From: Liolophura sinensis | Lineage: Eukaryota; Mollusca; Polyplacophora; Chitonida; Chitonidae | DNA: 64,000 nt | Reading direction: 5' to 3' | Assembly: GCF_032854445.1 (NCBI RefSeq) | Contig: NC_088295.1 | Span: 49,837,385-49,901,384 of the forward strand | Part shown: in pieces, positions 41,501 to 56,500 of the stretch | Numbering within the stretch: the stretch's first letter is position 1 | Layout of the letters: every line of letters begins with the position of its first letter | Program-made: the position numbers and the translations under genes | The notes under the pieces: generated by a model | What the model was told of the DNA's origin: nothing | Databases searched by the model: none | The model's input: the letters and a program-made list of their open reading frames with translations, nothing else

Positions 41501-44500
41501 CTGGCCGCCGTCGTATAAGTGAAATATTCTTGAGTACAGCGTAAAACACCCATCAAATAAATAAATAAATAATCTGCACTGTATACATTACTGCTTCAGC
41601 AATGAAGAAATTCCTAGGAGAAAACACCATGATTTTGGTGAAGTAAAATTATCTACTTCTCTGTCTACACAATTTCATTATTGTACTACCAAGATGCAGT
41701 GCTGAATGTATCACTGAAGAGTCTGTGAATAGTATCCATAATACTGCACATGATTCACGAGGTTTTGAAGACATTAGGCCAAATATCAAATCAGTCCTGA
41801 AAAAGCATATGTTTATTGCTTAAAGGCCATTTGGCATGACCACAGCTTAATACTGTTTTGATCAATTTTCACTGAATTTGGCGCATTACTTTTGTTACTT
41901 TTTACTTTTTAATATTCTTGAGTACAGCGTAAAACACCCATCAAATAAATAAATAAATAATCTGCTTATAATATGTTTATTGCTTAAAGGCCATTTGGCA
42001 TGACCACAGCTTAATACTGTTTTGATCAATTTTCACTGAATTTGGCGCATTACTTTTGGAGATAATCTACATATTCTTCTATATATAATTCTGATATATA
42101 TATATATATATGTATGAACTCCGCCTGAGGCAGTTATCATATTGAGTTTCATATTAAGTTTCATTCCTAGGGGAAAACACCATGATTTTGGTGACGTAAA
42201 ATTATCTACTCTGTCTGCACAATTTCATTATTGCACTACCAAGATGCAGTGCTGAATGTATCACTAAAGAGTCTGTGATTAGTATCCATATGGTACCTCA
42301 GTGTATGGGCTGTAAATATAGCATCTGTGCAGAAACTGAAGCTATAACAAATCAGGGACTTGTAACTTAAGCAGATGGTATACAGATAATCAAACACCAC
42401 CTGACCATTGTCAGCACACCACACGTGGACTGTGCAGCCAAGAATAGCGTAGGATATTCCACATGAATCCGTCTGTACTGTACAAAGGCATGATGTACAG
42501 CTAGATTGTATTTGAGTCTTGAATTACTGTCGACATCAAAACCATGTGTAAAAATCTCTAATCTCTCTGAAACTATTTTTCTGCAATTACTGAAAAAGTA
42601 AATTATAAATGCATGTATGTACATGCTAAATTATAAATCTGAACTTACCACTTTCCACACTTCAATATACTTCCAGTAATAGCCTGATGTGTAATTGTAA
42701 ACAGTGATTTTGACATAGTAGAACAATGTAGCTATCAACGCATCAGTCGGAAATATGTTCATCTTCACAATTCTGGACAGGTGTCTTGGACTTGTCAAGG
42801 CCGTGATAGTTCTGGGTAGTAACATGTCGATCTCAAACAGTGGAACAAGTTGTTCTATGATGTGCCAAAGAGAACTGAAAAAAAAAGAAAAGAAAAAGAA
42901 TGGTGACTGCATGGATGATATTCACGTAAGTGTACCTTGCAACAGCATCATAGGCCTCCATGGCCTCATACACGGGAAGGTTCTACGGATGGTCATGGAT
43001 TTCCCCCAAGCTCTTTTCAGTTTTCTGCCACCATAATATTGGCTGATGTCGCATCATTGAAAATATCGTTGAGTATGTTGTAAAACTCATATGAAATAAA
43101 TCAAACTGCAAGTGGACTAAATGCCAATAACACACGGCAAAGAAATTAAGAATTATACACTTAATTACTTATATACCGTACGAAGGAACTACATGTATTA
43201 TGTTATTGAGAGAGAGATCACTTTGTTTCAGAAATCTATAAAGCATGTACATGTACCACCATAAACTTACAGGAACCAGAGCAAAGAATGTGATATGCTG
43301 AAAGATGAGAAATACAATAATATAAACAAAACCACAAAGAAGATGAACAGTTCTTATGGCAGATGCTTGCATGTAAATAAACCATTTGACACATTCAAAG
43401 ACTGTGAGCATCAGTGGACCCCAACCCTGCTTTCAATAATCAAACAGCATATCATTCCTGTATATTAAGGGAGGGAGATGTAATAAAGCTTCTTTTAAAT
43501 ATTCTGAGGTGACACAGTGGAACCGACTCTCTACACATTAAAATTATCATAAAATGTTGCTATTTCACAAAAAAAAAAAAGTTTTTCAAAAAAAATGAAA
43601 CTGGTTATTATGTCAAAATAAAGCCTCCGTTCATTAAATGTAAAACTGTCCATAATGTACTACACTGTGTATATTTGATGATAACCTTTCATGGGTTCAT
43701 ATAGATTTTACAGAAACTCAGTCAGGTGACTGGGTACTTTGTTCATGAAATACTCTCATTCCAATTCCAACCAATGATGAACAAATGATCTTTATATGTG
43801 ATGTCAGCTTGTCGGAGCACATGTGTACCATTTCAGCCAACGTGGCTGGAATTAAGCCAATGCGTGTTCTGTATCTATTGAATAAATATTATGAATCTCA
43901 CTAATATCGCTGTTTGTTGAATTGTGTAAATGTATATTATATATTCCGTATATGTGTAAATACCCTTTTGTGTGAATGTGTGTATGCATGAGGGAGTAGA
44001 GGAAGATTGGTTTTGTAATTGTAATTGATCCCCCTCAGAAATTTAAGAATTATTATTATTATCAGTATTAACCATGTAGCATACTACAGTGGGCTTCAAT
44101 GTCGAAACACCGACAAATACAAAAACAGATAACCATGTACTCCTAAAGTTAATAAATTATATTTATTTATTTATTTGATTGGTGTTTTTCGCCATACTCA
44201 AGAATATTTCACTTATAAGACAGCGGCCAGAATTATGGTGGGAGGAAACCAGGCAGAGGCCAGAGGAAACCCACGATCATCTGTAGGTCGCTGGCAGACC
44301 TTCCCACTTAATAAATTATAAATAATAAGGCCCATGTAATTAAGACTCAAATTTGGAGATTGGTCCAGAAGTTTGTAATATATAGGATGCCTTTAATTTC
44401 TTACCACGTAAAAAGACGACAAATTCGTCAACCTTTTTACTGACAAATACCAAGTGTCACCTGTCAATGTCTTCATTCTTTAGCAACTTCTCCTTGCATT

Positions 44501-47500
44501 TCTCATTCTGCTGAAGAAAATGATTGATGCCCCACCAACTGCCATTTCTGTCGTTGTGTTTACTGTGGGATAAAATTCTTCCAGGTTCTGCATCCTTGTT
44601 CAAGAAATGGAGCCAGGGTACCAGGTACAGCCAATTTAAATCATGATTTTTAGGATCAGCAGCACATTTACAGCAAAACGCCGCAACACCACTCTTAATG
44701 TCCCTGAAAAATGTATTCAATGGAAAAATTAACATACAAGTGAAATTGCAAACCACACTTCTCCCATATCCAGTTTAAGAATACTACTTTTGGCCGATAC
44801 AAGTTTATATTTTTTTAAATAACTAATATATTTTCTTTTATGCTCCAAACCGTCTTGAGCAAATTGTTTAAAAGTGTATCGGGACACAAGTCAGATATTA
44901 CACTGTAACTTCAGTGCAGAAGTGCCATTTTTAATACTTTTATGCTATAAAACTAATTCAGTTCCAAGAAAAACTAGAGCTGCCTGCAGTTTTATGGCTA
45001 CATGTAGTTTTGCAAGATAGGGATGAATGCCAAAACCAAAATTATTTTTTCTAGGTCACTGTCAGTGGTCCAAATTTGACCCCCTAGTGTCCAAAATCAT
45101 TCTTCCTCCTTATTTTTCAAATTCTTGCTTATTTTATTTTAATGTGGAAAGGCAAAATGCTGCCTACTTTGTCCACACAGAATACCCTATAAAGTATTTC
45201 TAACCCTATGAAGTTTGTAAATTACTTGGAACTTGTACATACACAGAGAGTCGGTACAAGATAGTGACGTTCACAGAACAATGTAAGTACTCACAAAATT
45301 AAAAAGTAAAGTAGCAATCAGAGAACGTAATATTGCACGTGTGAATCAAACACCATAAAGTTTCTTCTGCACACATTTAAAATATCAATTTTTGTGATGA
45401 AGACATTGAGATTGGGGGATTTTTGCTGCAACCCTAAAAAAATGTTTTTGAGCTTGCTATTAAAGTGGACAAAGGGGCAGACATCATGCCAATTATAATC
45501 TATCTCTTATGAATAATGACATCTGTGACTCTTACATTTTGTCAGTCAGAGTGTCATGCAAGTTGAGTTGATTTTCTTTGGATCATGTTTGCTCTACAGA
45601 CACATTGCACAACCCATAAACAAATTCCTGTGTCTCTTTAAATCCATGATCTCAACTATTTCCTTCCAGTACAGATACATGTATGAATATCATGAATGTT
45701 CAGTAAACACTTTATATGTAGTTAATTTTTACCTCCGCCATGAAAGTCACTCTATTGCCAGCTTTTATTTGTCTATCTGCAACTTAAGGTCTGAAAGTCA
45801 ACCAGGGACATTCTAGCTGACATTTTCCTTAAAGAGCCATAGAAAATATTCGTGTGCTTACAGTGCACGTCTAGTTTGGAAATCACTGAATCTGTCAATA
45901 GAGAAGCTGATTCCTCAATAAGGTGCGACAAAGACATTTTTTTGGCTGAGGTATGAAAATGAAGTATGGCCAAAATATGCAAATTAGACCAAAAATATGC
46001 AAATTAAGCTTGGCATTCCTTATGATCTTATTGAGCTTACCAATGTGGAGATATCTGCTATGTTATCACCAAAAGGGATTTTTTTGGTCTGAGATCAAGC
46101 CAAGTAAGAGGCCTTACATTTCAAACAAAGACTGCTTCAGTGATGTAATGGACAGAACCTTCATCATCGAAATCAGGAGGCCTGGGATCAAACACGGGTT
46201 GGGTCGTATCAAAGACTTAAATATGATTTTTGTTGCTGCCTCACTTTGGCCCTCAGCACTGAGAATTTAGGGCAAGGAAACAGGACTGGTTGGCCCAGTG
46301 TCAGTAAAATGTGATCAGTGAGGTGTCATATCTGGTGTCTTCGGCATGAATGAATGAAACCATTATTTAAAGAGGATAGCCCTGTCAAATTGAACAATTT
46401 GCTCTTCCCAGAGGCCCTCTACAACAGTACATGAACATTAAACAAGTACAAACAGTATATACAATTCCATTTTTTAAAAACATGAAAGCAGGCAATAATA
46501 CATGACTACATACATTAGCTTATATCAATTCACTGGTTGAAATAATTTTTCAAATAACGTGACTGTAACGGAAAGCAAAAAAGTGATGGTGCTGTTCTGA
46601 TTAGACATTCTAATCTGTTCCAAGCTCCACAGCCCACTACTGCAAAGCTGTTTTTATAATAGGCAAAGTTATGCTTATCAATATGAAGATTGTTCACAGA
46701 TGATTTAAGAAACTTATTGTGTACTGCTGTGTTTGTGGCATCCAGTGTAATACCAATTGTAGAATACATACTTCTACAGTCTAAAATAATTTTAGCTGCT
46801 GATTCATGAAGTTTAAATAATCTGTCAATAAGTGATGGGGGCAAGTTCCCCATACTGAACTACGGTGATCAAAATGGCAAAATATAGCTACGAAATCCAG
46901 ATAACCCTTGTTCTCCCTTAAAATGTGAAAAACTTTTGAAATTTTTTACTGCATGATGCTTTATTAGCAGCATGGACTCGCCCTGCCAACAGAAGACACA
47001 GTATATGTAAACTCATCTCATGACTCCTCATTGTCAATTGTAAAGTATGATGTTAAACCCCAAGCATTCATTTATTCATTTCAAACAATTTGCCTGTGTG
47101 ACATGAAAATGCTCTTCATGTAAAATCAAATCAGGCAGATACTACATCAAAGAAAACAATTTTGCTTGAACAATGTGGAAAGCATTTGTGTATACATGTA
47201 TACTGTCATTTGTGGCTGGGTGTCTCTGATGGCAGTTAATGGATTAATTCTTGCATGACGAAATATAACTTTTCCATACTGGGAGAAGGCTATAAGAACA
47301 TCTCTATACACACCAGATCTCACACAGTGCAACACATATTTCTTGAAACTTACTGACGCCAGGTCGTTTGAACTCTGCCCTATTTGCAAAGGAGCAAATC
47401 TTACCCTTGTACACGAGCCCCTTGAAAGTGATGTTGAAAGATTCTCCACTCTCTGGTCCAGCTTTGTTCAGGACTTCCAACATCAGGGTGCATTAAGAGA

Positions 47501-50500
47501 CACTCACAGACCTTTCTTGAGCAGCTTTCACTTAAAGGTGTATTCTGCATGTACTTGAAAACCATCCATATTGTAATCATTGCCATGTTAACTCTCCATT
47601 CTAAAGTTTTTTGCCTTGGGTCCACTGATTCCCACAGTCTTTCCAGCCATTGCTTTACATGCTACAAAGAAATATTTGAAGGCAGAATAGTCAATAAGAT
47701 AACAACATTTCAGAACTTCTACATATTTCTAATCGGATACATACAGGCTTCTGGGAATGATAGATACATTATAAAGCATGTCAAATTTAAAAGTTCTATT
47801 TAGTAAAGGAGGCTTTGTAGATATACTACTACCAACATGTACAAGCAATATAACACAAAAAGGGGCATAAGCCTTAAATGTTTTGCCACCGATATCCATT
47901 TTCTGTGGGCTTCTGTGCCACTGGTTGGTACAAATACATGTATAAGCATGTCAAATTTAAAAGCTCTAAGTCAAATGTTAAAGATAAACAGATTAAGCAT
48001 AGATGGCCAGCCAGTGAGGAGGATGAACATCTTATCACCAAATAAGAATTCAATCTGTCGTCAATGTGTCGTTAAAGACATTAGAAAAAAAAATGGTTTC
48101 AGCATTTTAAATTAGAAAAAAAATGGTTTCAGCATTTTAAATTAGGAAAAAAAATGGTTTCAGCATTTTAAATTAGAAAAAAAAAAATGGTTTCAGCATT
48201 TAAAATATGTCCAGATTGCCTCAGCCTGCCACAACTTAAAACCTGCATCCCAGCATCTACCAATACTTCTGTTCGGACGTTTGCAGCAAAGCCGGCAACT
48301 ACATGTATAAATTCCATGTGCCAACTATCCAGGTAGAGAATTTACATGTGCTGATTCTCGGGACATAACAATAATATTTTAAGTCATTGAAAAGTTGAAA
48401 GTTACCTTACGTTACTTTCAAGTGATTACAGTAATTTGTTTAAAATGACCCTAGAGTTTGCCCATGAATGTTGCACATTTTGCTCAATTCTGGAAGTTCT
48501 AATGAAAAAAGAAAGATTTTTGTTGGAAGGCAGAATAATATCTATCTAATAATAAGTTTTCGCAAGCACAAAAAATAATATTTTATAACATTTATTTGCC
48601 TCAAAAAATGTTTCTCTGGGTGAAATTTTAAGCTATAATCTATTAAGTTTTTTCTATTTCCATTTTCTTTTTAATGAAATCAAAATTCAACATTACAATG
48701 AAAGGAAATATAGCAGAAGTATAAAGACTTAGATTAGTTTCATGAAATGGCCATTGTAGACTGCAGGAGATGAAGATCTGGTAGGATTTTGATGGATTAG
48801 TGCCTAAACTAAAACATTAAGAAGAATGTATGTCTGGAGAATGAATGTACCTAAATATAAATCAAAATGTATTGATTTTGTTAGTATAATATATATCCAG
48901 CTTAAAGGCATATGCCTGATGAGTACAGTGTAAAATTTAAAAGTGCTGATAATTTCCATCTCTTCCCCAGATTTACACTGTATGAAATAAAGTTTTATGC
49001 CGATACAGTAAGCTGCATTCGCTTCTTCCGAAGTGGCAGGCTAAAAACACTGATGCTACAGACTCAAATTTTGGGAGAAACTATCGAGCGGGAAATATGC
49101 TTCTCCCCATTGCAAGATGGCATGATCAATTGCTGTAAATTAGTTCATAAGATGCACAGAATAAAAGCTTGCAAATTCTGATCAGAATAGCAGGATGATA
49201 AAGCAATGAAAGACTTATAATTCGGACAGGATCAAGTCAGGATGGCAGTAGCAAGTAGATGAGGGTCGGCATCTGATGGCCAGACAGAGTACAGTACAGG
49301 TGTATATGATCCAGCTTGGATAGCTGTAGGGTATTAGTCTAAGATCTGTCTGTACTGTATATATATGCCTTAATTGTCCTTTTGGTAATTAAGGAAAGTT
49401 GATTATAACATAATAATAGCATAATGGTGTACATGAACTACATGTATGCATGGTTTACAAAAGACACAGAGGGCCTCTGAGGCAAATTTGGCTTCCGCTC
49501 TGGTGGTACGTGCGAAGGTCTGCCAGCAACCTGTGGATGGTCATGTGTTTCCCACGGGTGCTGCCCCCTCCCACCACAACGCTGACTGCCGATGTATAAG
49601 TGAAATATTCTTTAGTACAGCTTAAAACAGTGAATAAGTGAAAATATTCTTTAGTACAGCTTAAAACAGGTGAAGTGCACCTGAAGTTAACCACAGGCCA
49701 GTGGTAAGTATTCGATAAACTTTTCCACATATGAAGGATTTCAAACACAGTTTGAGTCAGCTCAAAATATATGCCATATTGATGGAAGCAGACTTTATCA
49801 AGGGTTACACAAGGACATATGGGGCCCTAAAAGCACAGTTCATAAATAAATCAGGAGTACATGAAAAACTGAAAAACTGAATTGTTGTTGAATTTAGTTT
49901 TGCAATCACGTTTTGATCACCCACCTGTCCAAATCTTTTGTCATCTGTAAGGTAGAGGTCTTGGTCCAGACACATCAATTTTAGGCAGAAATATACTCTA
50001 GTAATTTGGTCCAGAATGTCCGTGACACTGGAATCCACAGACACCAACTCATCAATTTTCACCGAGAAAGCATCAAACGACCTTTTTACTCCTGCCTGGT
50101 ACAGATTATCCATATCACTTTTTCCCTGTATGTAGGACATCACTCTTCCGAACATTCCTATTTCTTGTTTGGCATAAGCAACACCATCATACTGGTGCCA
50201 CACATCTGCAAAACAACAAGAGCAAGGAAAAAGGACTGGTTGGACGTGTGTCTATATAATGTGACTGGATAGGGTGTCATGTCAGGTGTCTTCAGCATGA
50301 TACTTCAGCGATGACAGCATGGACTCGCCCTGCCACAAGAAGACACCTTATATATACACACATCTAAAGACTATTCGTCGTGCACAGTTTGGTACACATT
50401 AAATGTGTGGGTACATAAAGATGATGTATGCAAGGTACAAATTAATTTTATTGCGCAAATTTGCCACACAATTGTTTAATAGAGAGTGGACTTGAACTCA

Positions 50501-53500
50501 CAATGACCACATTGGTGAGAGGCTCCTGAATCATTGTGCTGCGCCAGCTGGAACACTAACCCCTCAAGCATTGTAAATATTAACCTGTAATAATACACTG
50601 GTGAGTTATGCACACATTATTAATCAAGAGAAAAGGAAAGATTCTGAAGCAAAGCTATACCAATGAGCTTAACTGCATGAGACAATATCAACTTCAGCTC
50701 AATACGTGAAGTATTTAAACCTTTTAAATACAACTACAAATAAAGTGATAAATTTAAATAATTTAGATTTAAATTACTACTTTTATGATAAAATTTCCTA
50801 ACAAATTTGAATGTCAGTAATACTGCGCCATATTTCTTAAATGTATTGTCAACATAATGTTTAAGCCATTATGTTGATTGTTTTTAGGTTACTGAATTTC
50901 AAGTGACGCATTTTGTTTTAGCCACTTGAGAGTTTTTTTGTGAATTAAGTTTGGTAAATGTGGCCTAGTAAAATTGTCTCCATTTTGTTTGTTTCTCACT
51001 GCACACATACGTTATCAGAGGCACTACCGTAACTTTGACTGTAGGGGAGACTACTCATGTTGATGCTATACACATTGCGCAATGGGGTCAGCAGGTCAAA
51101 TTACACTTACCTCTAATTTGATGGTGTACTGTTTTTCTTCATCATTTTTTTGTCATGGTTTTAAAGGTAGGTGTCAATTGAATAAACCCGTTAAATTGAG
51201 ATTTTGACTCGTTTGCATCAATGAAGGGTATGACGACTATTTTAACTGTGCTAAAATGAAGTAAACTTCAATTCTTGCCAATCATTCAGTTAACATTATG
51301 ATTTTGCTGTAAAAGCCATTAAGGTATGTTTTTGAGGTCTGACGTTAATTATTTTTAATGTTTGGAAGTTATTATCAGTGTTCTAAATAGAATTACTGAT
51401 GCTTCTGAATTTCCATTAGCTAAGAGCTGTGAATTCAGTTTGTATCGCTACAGTAATTTGGACCATAGCTAGTAAATGTATGGAAGACCATAATTGCCAT
51501 AATGCTATGGCAAGTGCATTTCTGGTACTTTAAAGCAGACATTACATGTAAACATTACATGGAGAAACTGTAAGATTCTCTTTACCATTAATGAGAACTT
51601 ACCCATTTTTTAGTATGTTGAACACAATATATCTGTTCTAATTATTTGATTGTTGTTTTGATTGTTTTGACCCTCTGGGTGTTTCAACTGAAGAACAACA
51701 ACATTCATAAACTTACAGATAAGTGTAGGTTATATACATGTACATGTAGAGCTTGAATTAAGCATGATATTGGCTTGCACATACAGTACATATCTGTAAT
51801 GCATGAATAGTTAGTCCTTTGAGAACAGGTATATAATATGGCTGGCTTTATACAGTTACTGTATAACGACTGAGTGATTGATAATTCAGTATGATTTTTC
51901 ACAGGTGATTCTATTGCTATAGTGATAATGTTCCTTTTGAATACTGATACTTGTATTTAGAAACATAGTAACATCACATTTTTAAGGAAAGTTTTATTGC
52001 TGTTGATGAGACTGATAATGGTTGCTGACAAGTAATGTGTTAAATGCACTCTGTTTGTGTAGATACTTACTGGTAGTTAATCCTGTAATCTGGTGAAGTG
52101 CTTATCACGTTTGTAGTTTACCTAGTGCATTTTGTAAGTTGTAAACATGTCCAAGTGTTCTATTGTATTGAGTGGTATGTCTTCAGCGCCAGTCGTTGCA
52201 GAAGTAGAAGATGTATTTAAGGACATTGGTGTTGTTAAAAAGGACTATTACTGAAAGATGGTGATAATTAATTTACTGGACAAGCATTTGTAATTTTCAC
52301 TAGCGTAAAAGACAAGACTAAGGCTCTGAACAAGAGAGAAAGCACAACTTGGTATGGAGGTGGTTCAGATTTCCAAACGAACAAGTGAAAATCAGAAGCT
52401 GCTTCACCAGTTTTTGGACTCTGACATTATTTCTGAAATGACTATCCTCAAACTTAGTTCCAAAGCGGTACACAGAATAAAGCAACAATGACAAACTGTG
52501 AGGTTGTTTACCCAGATCTCTGCTAGAAATCAACACTCTCTGTAACTGAAGTATCTGGGTATAAAAGCCGAAAGTTCAGACTTTTCACTGGTATGAAACC
52601 TACACAAAATGGGGAATGTGATTTCAAAACGTCTGTTGGCACGAGTCATGTCAGACAGTATCATCCCCACATTGTAAAAGAAGCAAAGAGTCTTACCATA
52701 TGCCAAGGATTGATAAAACCCTTGAAGCAGTAGCTGGTAGTTGGTGGTTTTCCAAGCTCAACTTAAAAAGTGGGTATTGGATAGTGGAAATGGATGAAGC
52801 AGACAAACAAAAACCAGTCTTCCCTATTGGCCCTCTTTGTTTCTTCGAATGCAACTAAATGCCATTCGGGCATTCAAACGCGCCAAGTACATTTCAGTGC
52901 CTCATGCAGCAAGTGTTGGGTGTTTTACATCTGAGGAGTGTTCCAGTCTAGATCAATGATATCATAGTACATTCAAAAACTGTGAAGTTTTCCAGAGATC
53001 GAGATTAGATGGTGCTGGTCTTAAGCTGAAACCAGACAAATGTCATTTCCTGGAAGAGAAACTACAGATCGTGGGCCATGTCATCTCAAAAGACGGCATA
53101 GAGTGTGATCCACAGCAGACCAAGGCATTGAAAAACTGGCTTGTGCTTGATGTACTAAAACTCCAGAAATTTCTTGGATTCACTGGTTTTTATCGAAGTT
53201 TGTGAAGGGCCCTCTTACAGCTCTTTGACAGGGATGAGTGCTTGTCACAAGAAATCACAGGGACGTTGTAACACAGACTTACTGAGTGCCTGACGACGAT
53301 GTCGGTGTTGGCGTACCCCACCTTCAAACAACCATTCCTCCTTCGCATTGATGCAAGCAAGCAGGGTCTTGACGCGCACTTGTGTCAAAGTGATTGCTTA
53401 TGGAAGCAGCGCTTTGTGAAAACCTGAACTGAACTACAGTACCCCTAAACTGGAATACCACGGACTGTGTTAGGCAGTCACAAGAAGTATCGTGAGATTA

Positions 53501-56500
53501 CCTCTACAGTGCCAAGTTAGCTGTTACAAAGGATCACAATCCTCTGATGTATGAGAACACTTTTGCAAAACTAGATGCTACCTGGAGATAGATGGCTTGT
53601 AGCGCTAGCAACATATGACGTTGAGATCATCAACAAGCCTGGTCGTCATAACGTTGATGTGGCTGAAGAGATTAGATGGAGTGTGTGACGGCAGAAGGCT
53701 GCTGCTGATCATAATGACGACAATGGAGCTGCAGTCATCAAGTTGTAATCGACTTTCCTAATGCTTCTGTGTTGACTGGTGTTGAGTCAAAGGACCCTGA
53801 TGTTAAAGCCGTTATAGAATTTGTCAAACAAGCTTAACCATGGAGTTCCTTGGGTTCGAAAGGTAGATACAATACCATCCTGGTGATAACGGATCATTTT
53901 ACATGGTATGCAGTGACAATCCGCACTAAAAACCAGACTGCTAGAATGGCAGCACAACAGTTCTATGAACACTTACTACTTCATTATGGATTTCTGGAAA
54001 GGATACATTTGGGTGAGTGTAAAGACTTCGAGAATACCCTCCTGCAAAAGCTGTGTTCTATCAGAAATGTGAAAAAGTCAAGGACAACACTTTATCATCC
54101 CATGGGAGGGGCATCACCGAAAGGTTTAATCGAACGTTATTGGGTATGTTACGATCAATGGATGAGGAAAGAAAAGCTGTCTCCAATATGGCTCATCTCG
54201 TCACGAGAGCACCGGTTTTCTCTGTGTTTCCGTGTTTATCTGTTGACATAATCCTCAACATGGATACATTGTGCACTGGTGATGACAAGGGTTTTCCAGA
54301 ATTTGTGAAGAACCTTGAAAAGAGATGGAAGCATCCAAGAAATCATTCCTGAAAGCTAAGAAAGGCTATGATCTCAAAGTCCGTAAATCAACGGTGAGGC
54401 CAGGCGACAGAGTGTTGGTACGCACACTGGGCATGAAAGGAAGGCACAAGCTTGCCAACAAGTGGGAGCAAAAGATGTATGAAGTCCTACGTCAGCCAAA
54501 CCTGACTCACCTGTGTTTGAGGAACAGAGAGAGGATAAACATGGCAGAAAGAGAATTCTTCACTGTTGGTGTCCATGGATATTCCCCAGACTGTCCAAAT
54601 GTCGAAAGTTGTTCAGATACCAGTGAGCCTATAGTGGAAACTAATCTTGAACATTGCCGTGTCAGACAGAGTTGACAACCTTCATGGTGGACAAGTGATG
54701 ATTACGCCATGAATATGCAGCAAACAACAGTAGAATCACATTGGGCCCAGCGATGCTAAGGCATTATTATCTTTGAAAAATGTGTTCAAGGATGTCTCCC
54801 TTCGCAGATTAACTTGTGAGGCTGTGATAAGTTATTGAAACAGGGCATTCAACAGATGAACTACATGGGCTGTTCCAGTGTCGAGGACAACACTTTTCTT
54901 GAAGGGTTGAATGTGGCCTGAATGTGGTAAATTTTTTTTGTTTTCATTTTATATGTTTTTGTACCTCATTGTACACATATACCTCATAGCATGTACTACC
55001 GTAACTTTGACTATGCAGGGGAGACTACTCATGTTGACGCTATCCCGTAGACATTGCGCAATGGGGTCGGCAGGTCAAATTATACTGACCCCTAATTTCA
55101 TGACGTGCTGTTTCCTTTCATGGCTTTTAACAGTTGAATTTTTGTCCTTCTTTTACAGTTAGGTGGCAACTCAAATAAGCATGTTCCATTGAGATTTTGA
55201 CTCATTTGCACCAATGAAGACTACAATTATTATTTTAAACTATGCTGAAATGACGTAAACTTCAATTCTTGCCAATCATTCAGTTAACGTTATGATGTTG
55301 TTGTAAATGACGTTAAAGTATGTCTTTGAGATCTAAAGCTAATTATTTTGAATGTTTGAAAGTTATCAATGTTCTGTATAGAATTACTGTTTCTGCTCCA
55401 GTGTCAAGCTGTACAACAAGGTTTAATTAGCTAAGAGCTGTAAATTCAGTTTGTATTGGTAAAGTAATAAGGACCATCGCTGGTGTAAAAATGTGTGCAA
55501 GTCCGTAATTGCCATAATGCTATGCCAAGTGTATTTCTGGTACTTTAAAGCAGACTTTGTGCACATAATTCAGAGAAACCGTAAGATTCTCTTTGCCATT
55601 ACAGGGGAACTTACCCATTTGTTTATGAAAAAGAATTTTGAACATAAAATAATTGTTTTAATTATTTTATGGCATGAAACTTACACTCATCCCTAATTTG
55701 ATGGCGTGCTGCATTCCTTCAACGTTTTGATAATGACTGAGTTTTTGTCATTGTTTTAAAGGAGAAAGGTGTTCAAGCAACAAGCCTGTACCAACTAATG
55801 CACTGACCCAAATCAGTTGAACACTACCAAGTTACATAAACGTCGTCAGAAAAATTTCAAGTGTTGGCAACAAAAGTGTCATTTTAGAGCATTTCTGTTC
55901 TTCTGAAAATGCATCTTTACAGGCCTGACTTTAGGTGAGACACAGTATATAAACTTTAATATGGGACTGGTACGTACCATATTCTTAGTAATTTTGATTT
56001 AAAGAGTTAGTCTCAATCAGGAAAAAACGGATGAGAAAAAAGATAGATGAAAACAAACCAAAAGCCCTTATTGCAGATGTAGGCCTTGAAAGACATATTT
56101 TAAGTTCATGGCAAACTCACTCATAAAAATGGAGGAATTAACCAGAAGCCAAAGTGTTTGACAGGGTTGATCTGTCATATTTTGCTGCCTTGTATGGTCT
56201 TTGGTCACAGTATTCCTGTGTTAGATCATGTGCAAAATGGTTGATGTTTCCCAGGCACTCCGGTTTCCTCCAATAAACCAATAATCAGCATGCCGTCATG
56301 TAAGTAAAATCTCTTGAACATGGCTATAAACACCCTATCAATCTTTCCTCTAGTGTGAAATATTCTGGTTTCTACAGCAGATTAAATCGCAGTCATGATG
56401 GATTTTTTTTAATAAATGAGCTTTCTTGTATTCATGTAACTGGCAAAAGAAGAAGTCCGCCCAGGTATCAGAAATGTTTGAAATATTTATTTGAGATATA

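Larger units (their letters stand above)
42875..44460. other. Intron between exons 8 and 7
   Basis: Contains the two SINE pieces listed (42,955 plus; 44,158 minus) and poly(A)-like runs near 43,570-43,600. Otherwise unique sequence. Confidence 0.55.
47662..49924. other. Intron between exons 6 and 5
   Basis: 2.3 kb. It holds a four-copy 36-bp tandem repeat (48,081-48,206) and a SINE fragment (49,488-49,640). The phrase AAGCATGTCAAATTTAAAAG occurs at 47,776 and 47,945. Nothing else recognised. Confidence 0.6.
50957..55667 (+). mobile_element. Decayed Ty3/gypsy-type LTR retrotransposon
   Basis: Two LTRs flank about 3.2 kb of damaged internal sequence in the intron between exons 5 and 4, antisense to the host gene. 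Pol remnants are in the Ty3/gypsy order: reverse transcriptase, RNase H, integrase. The gag part is very short or lost (51,650-52,700 shows no clear domain). Stops and frame changes interrupt every region, so it cannot move by itself. Confidence 0.85.
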
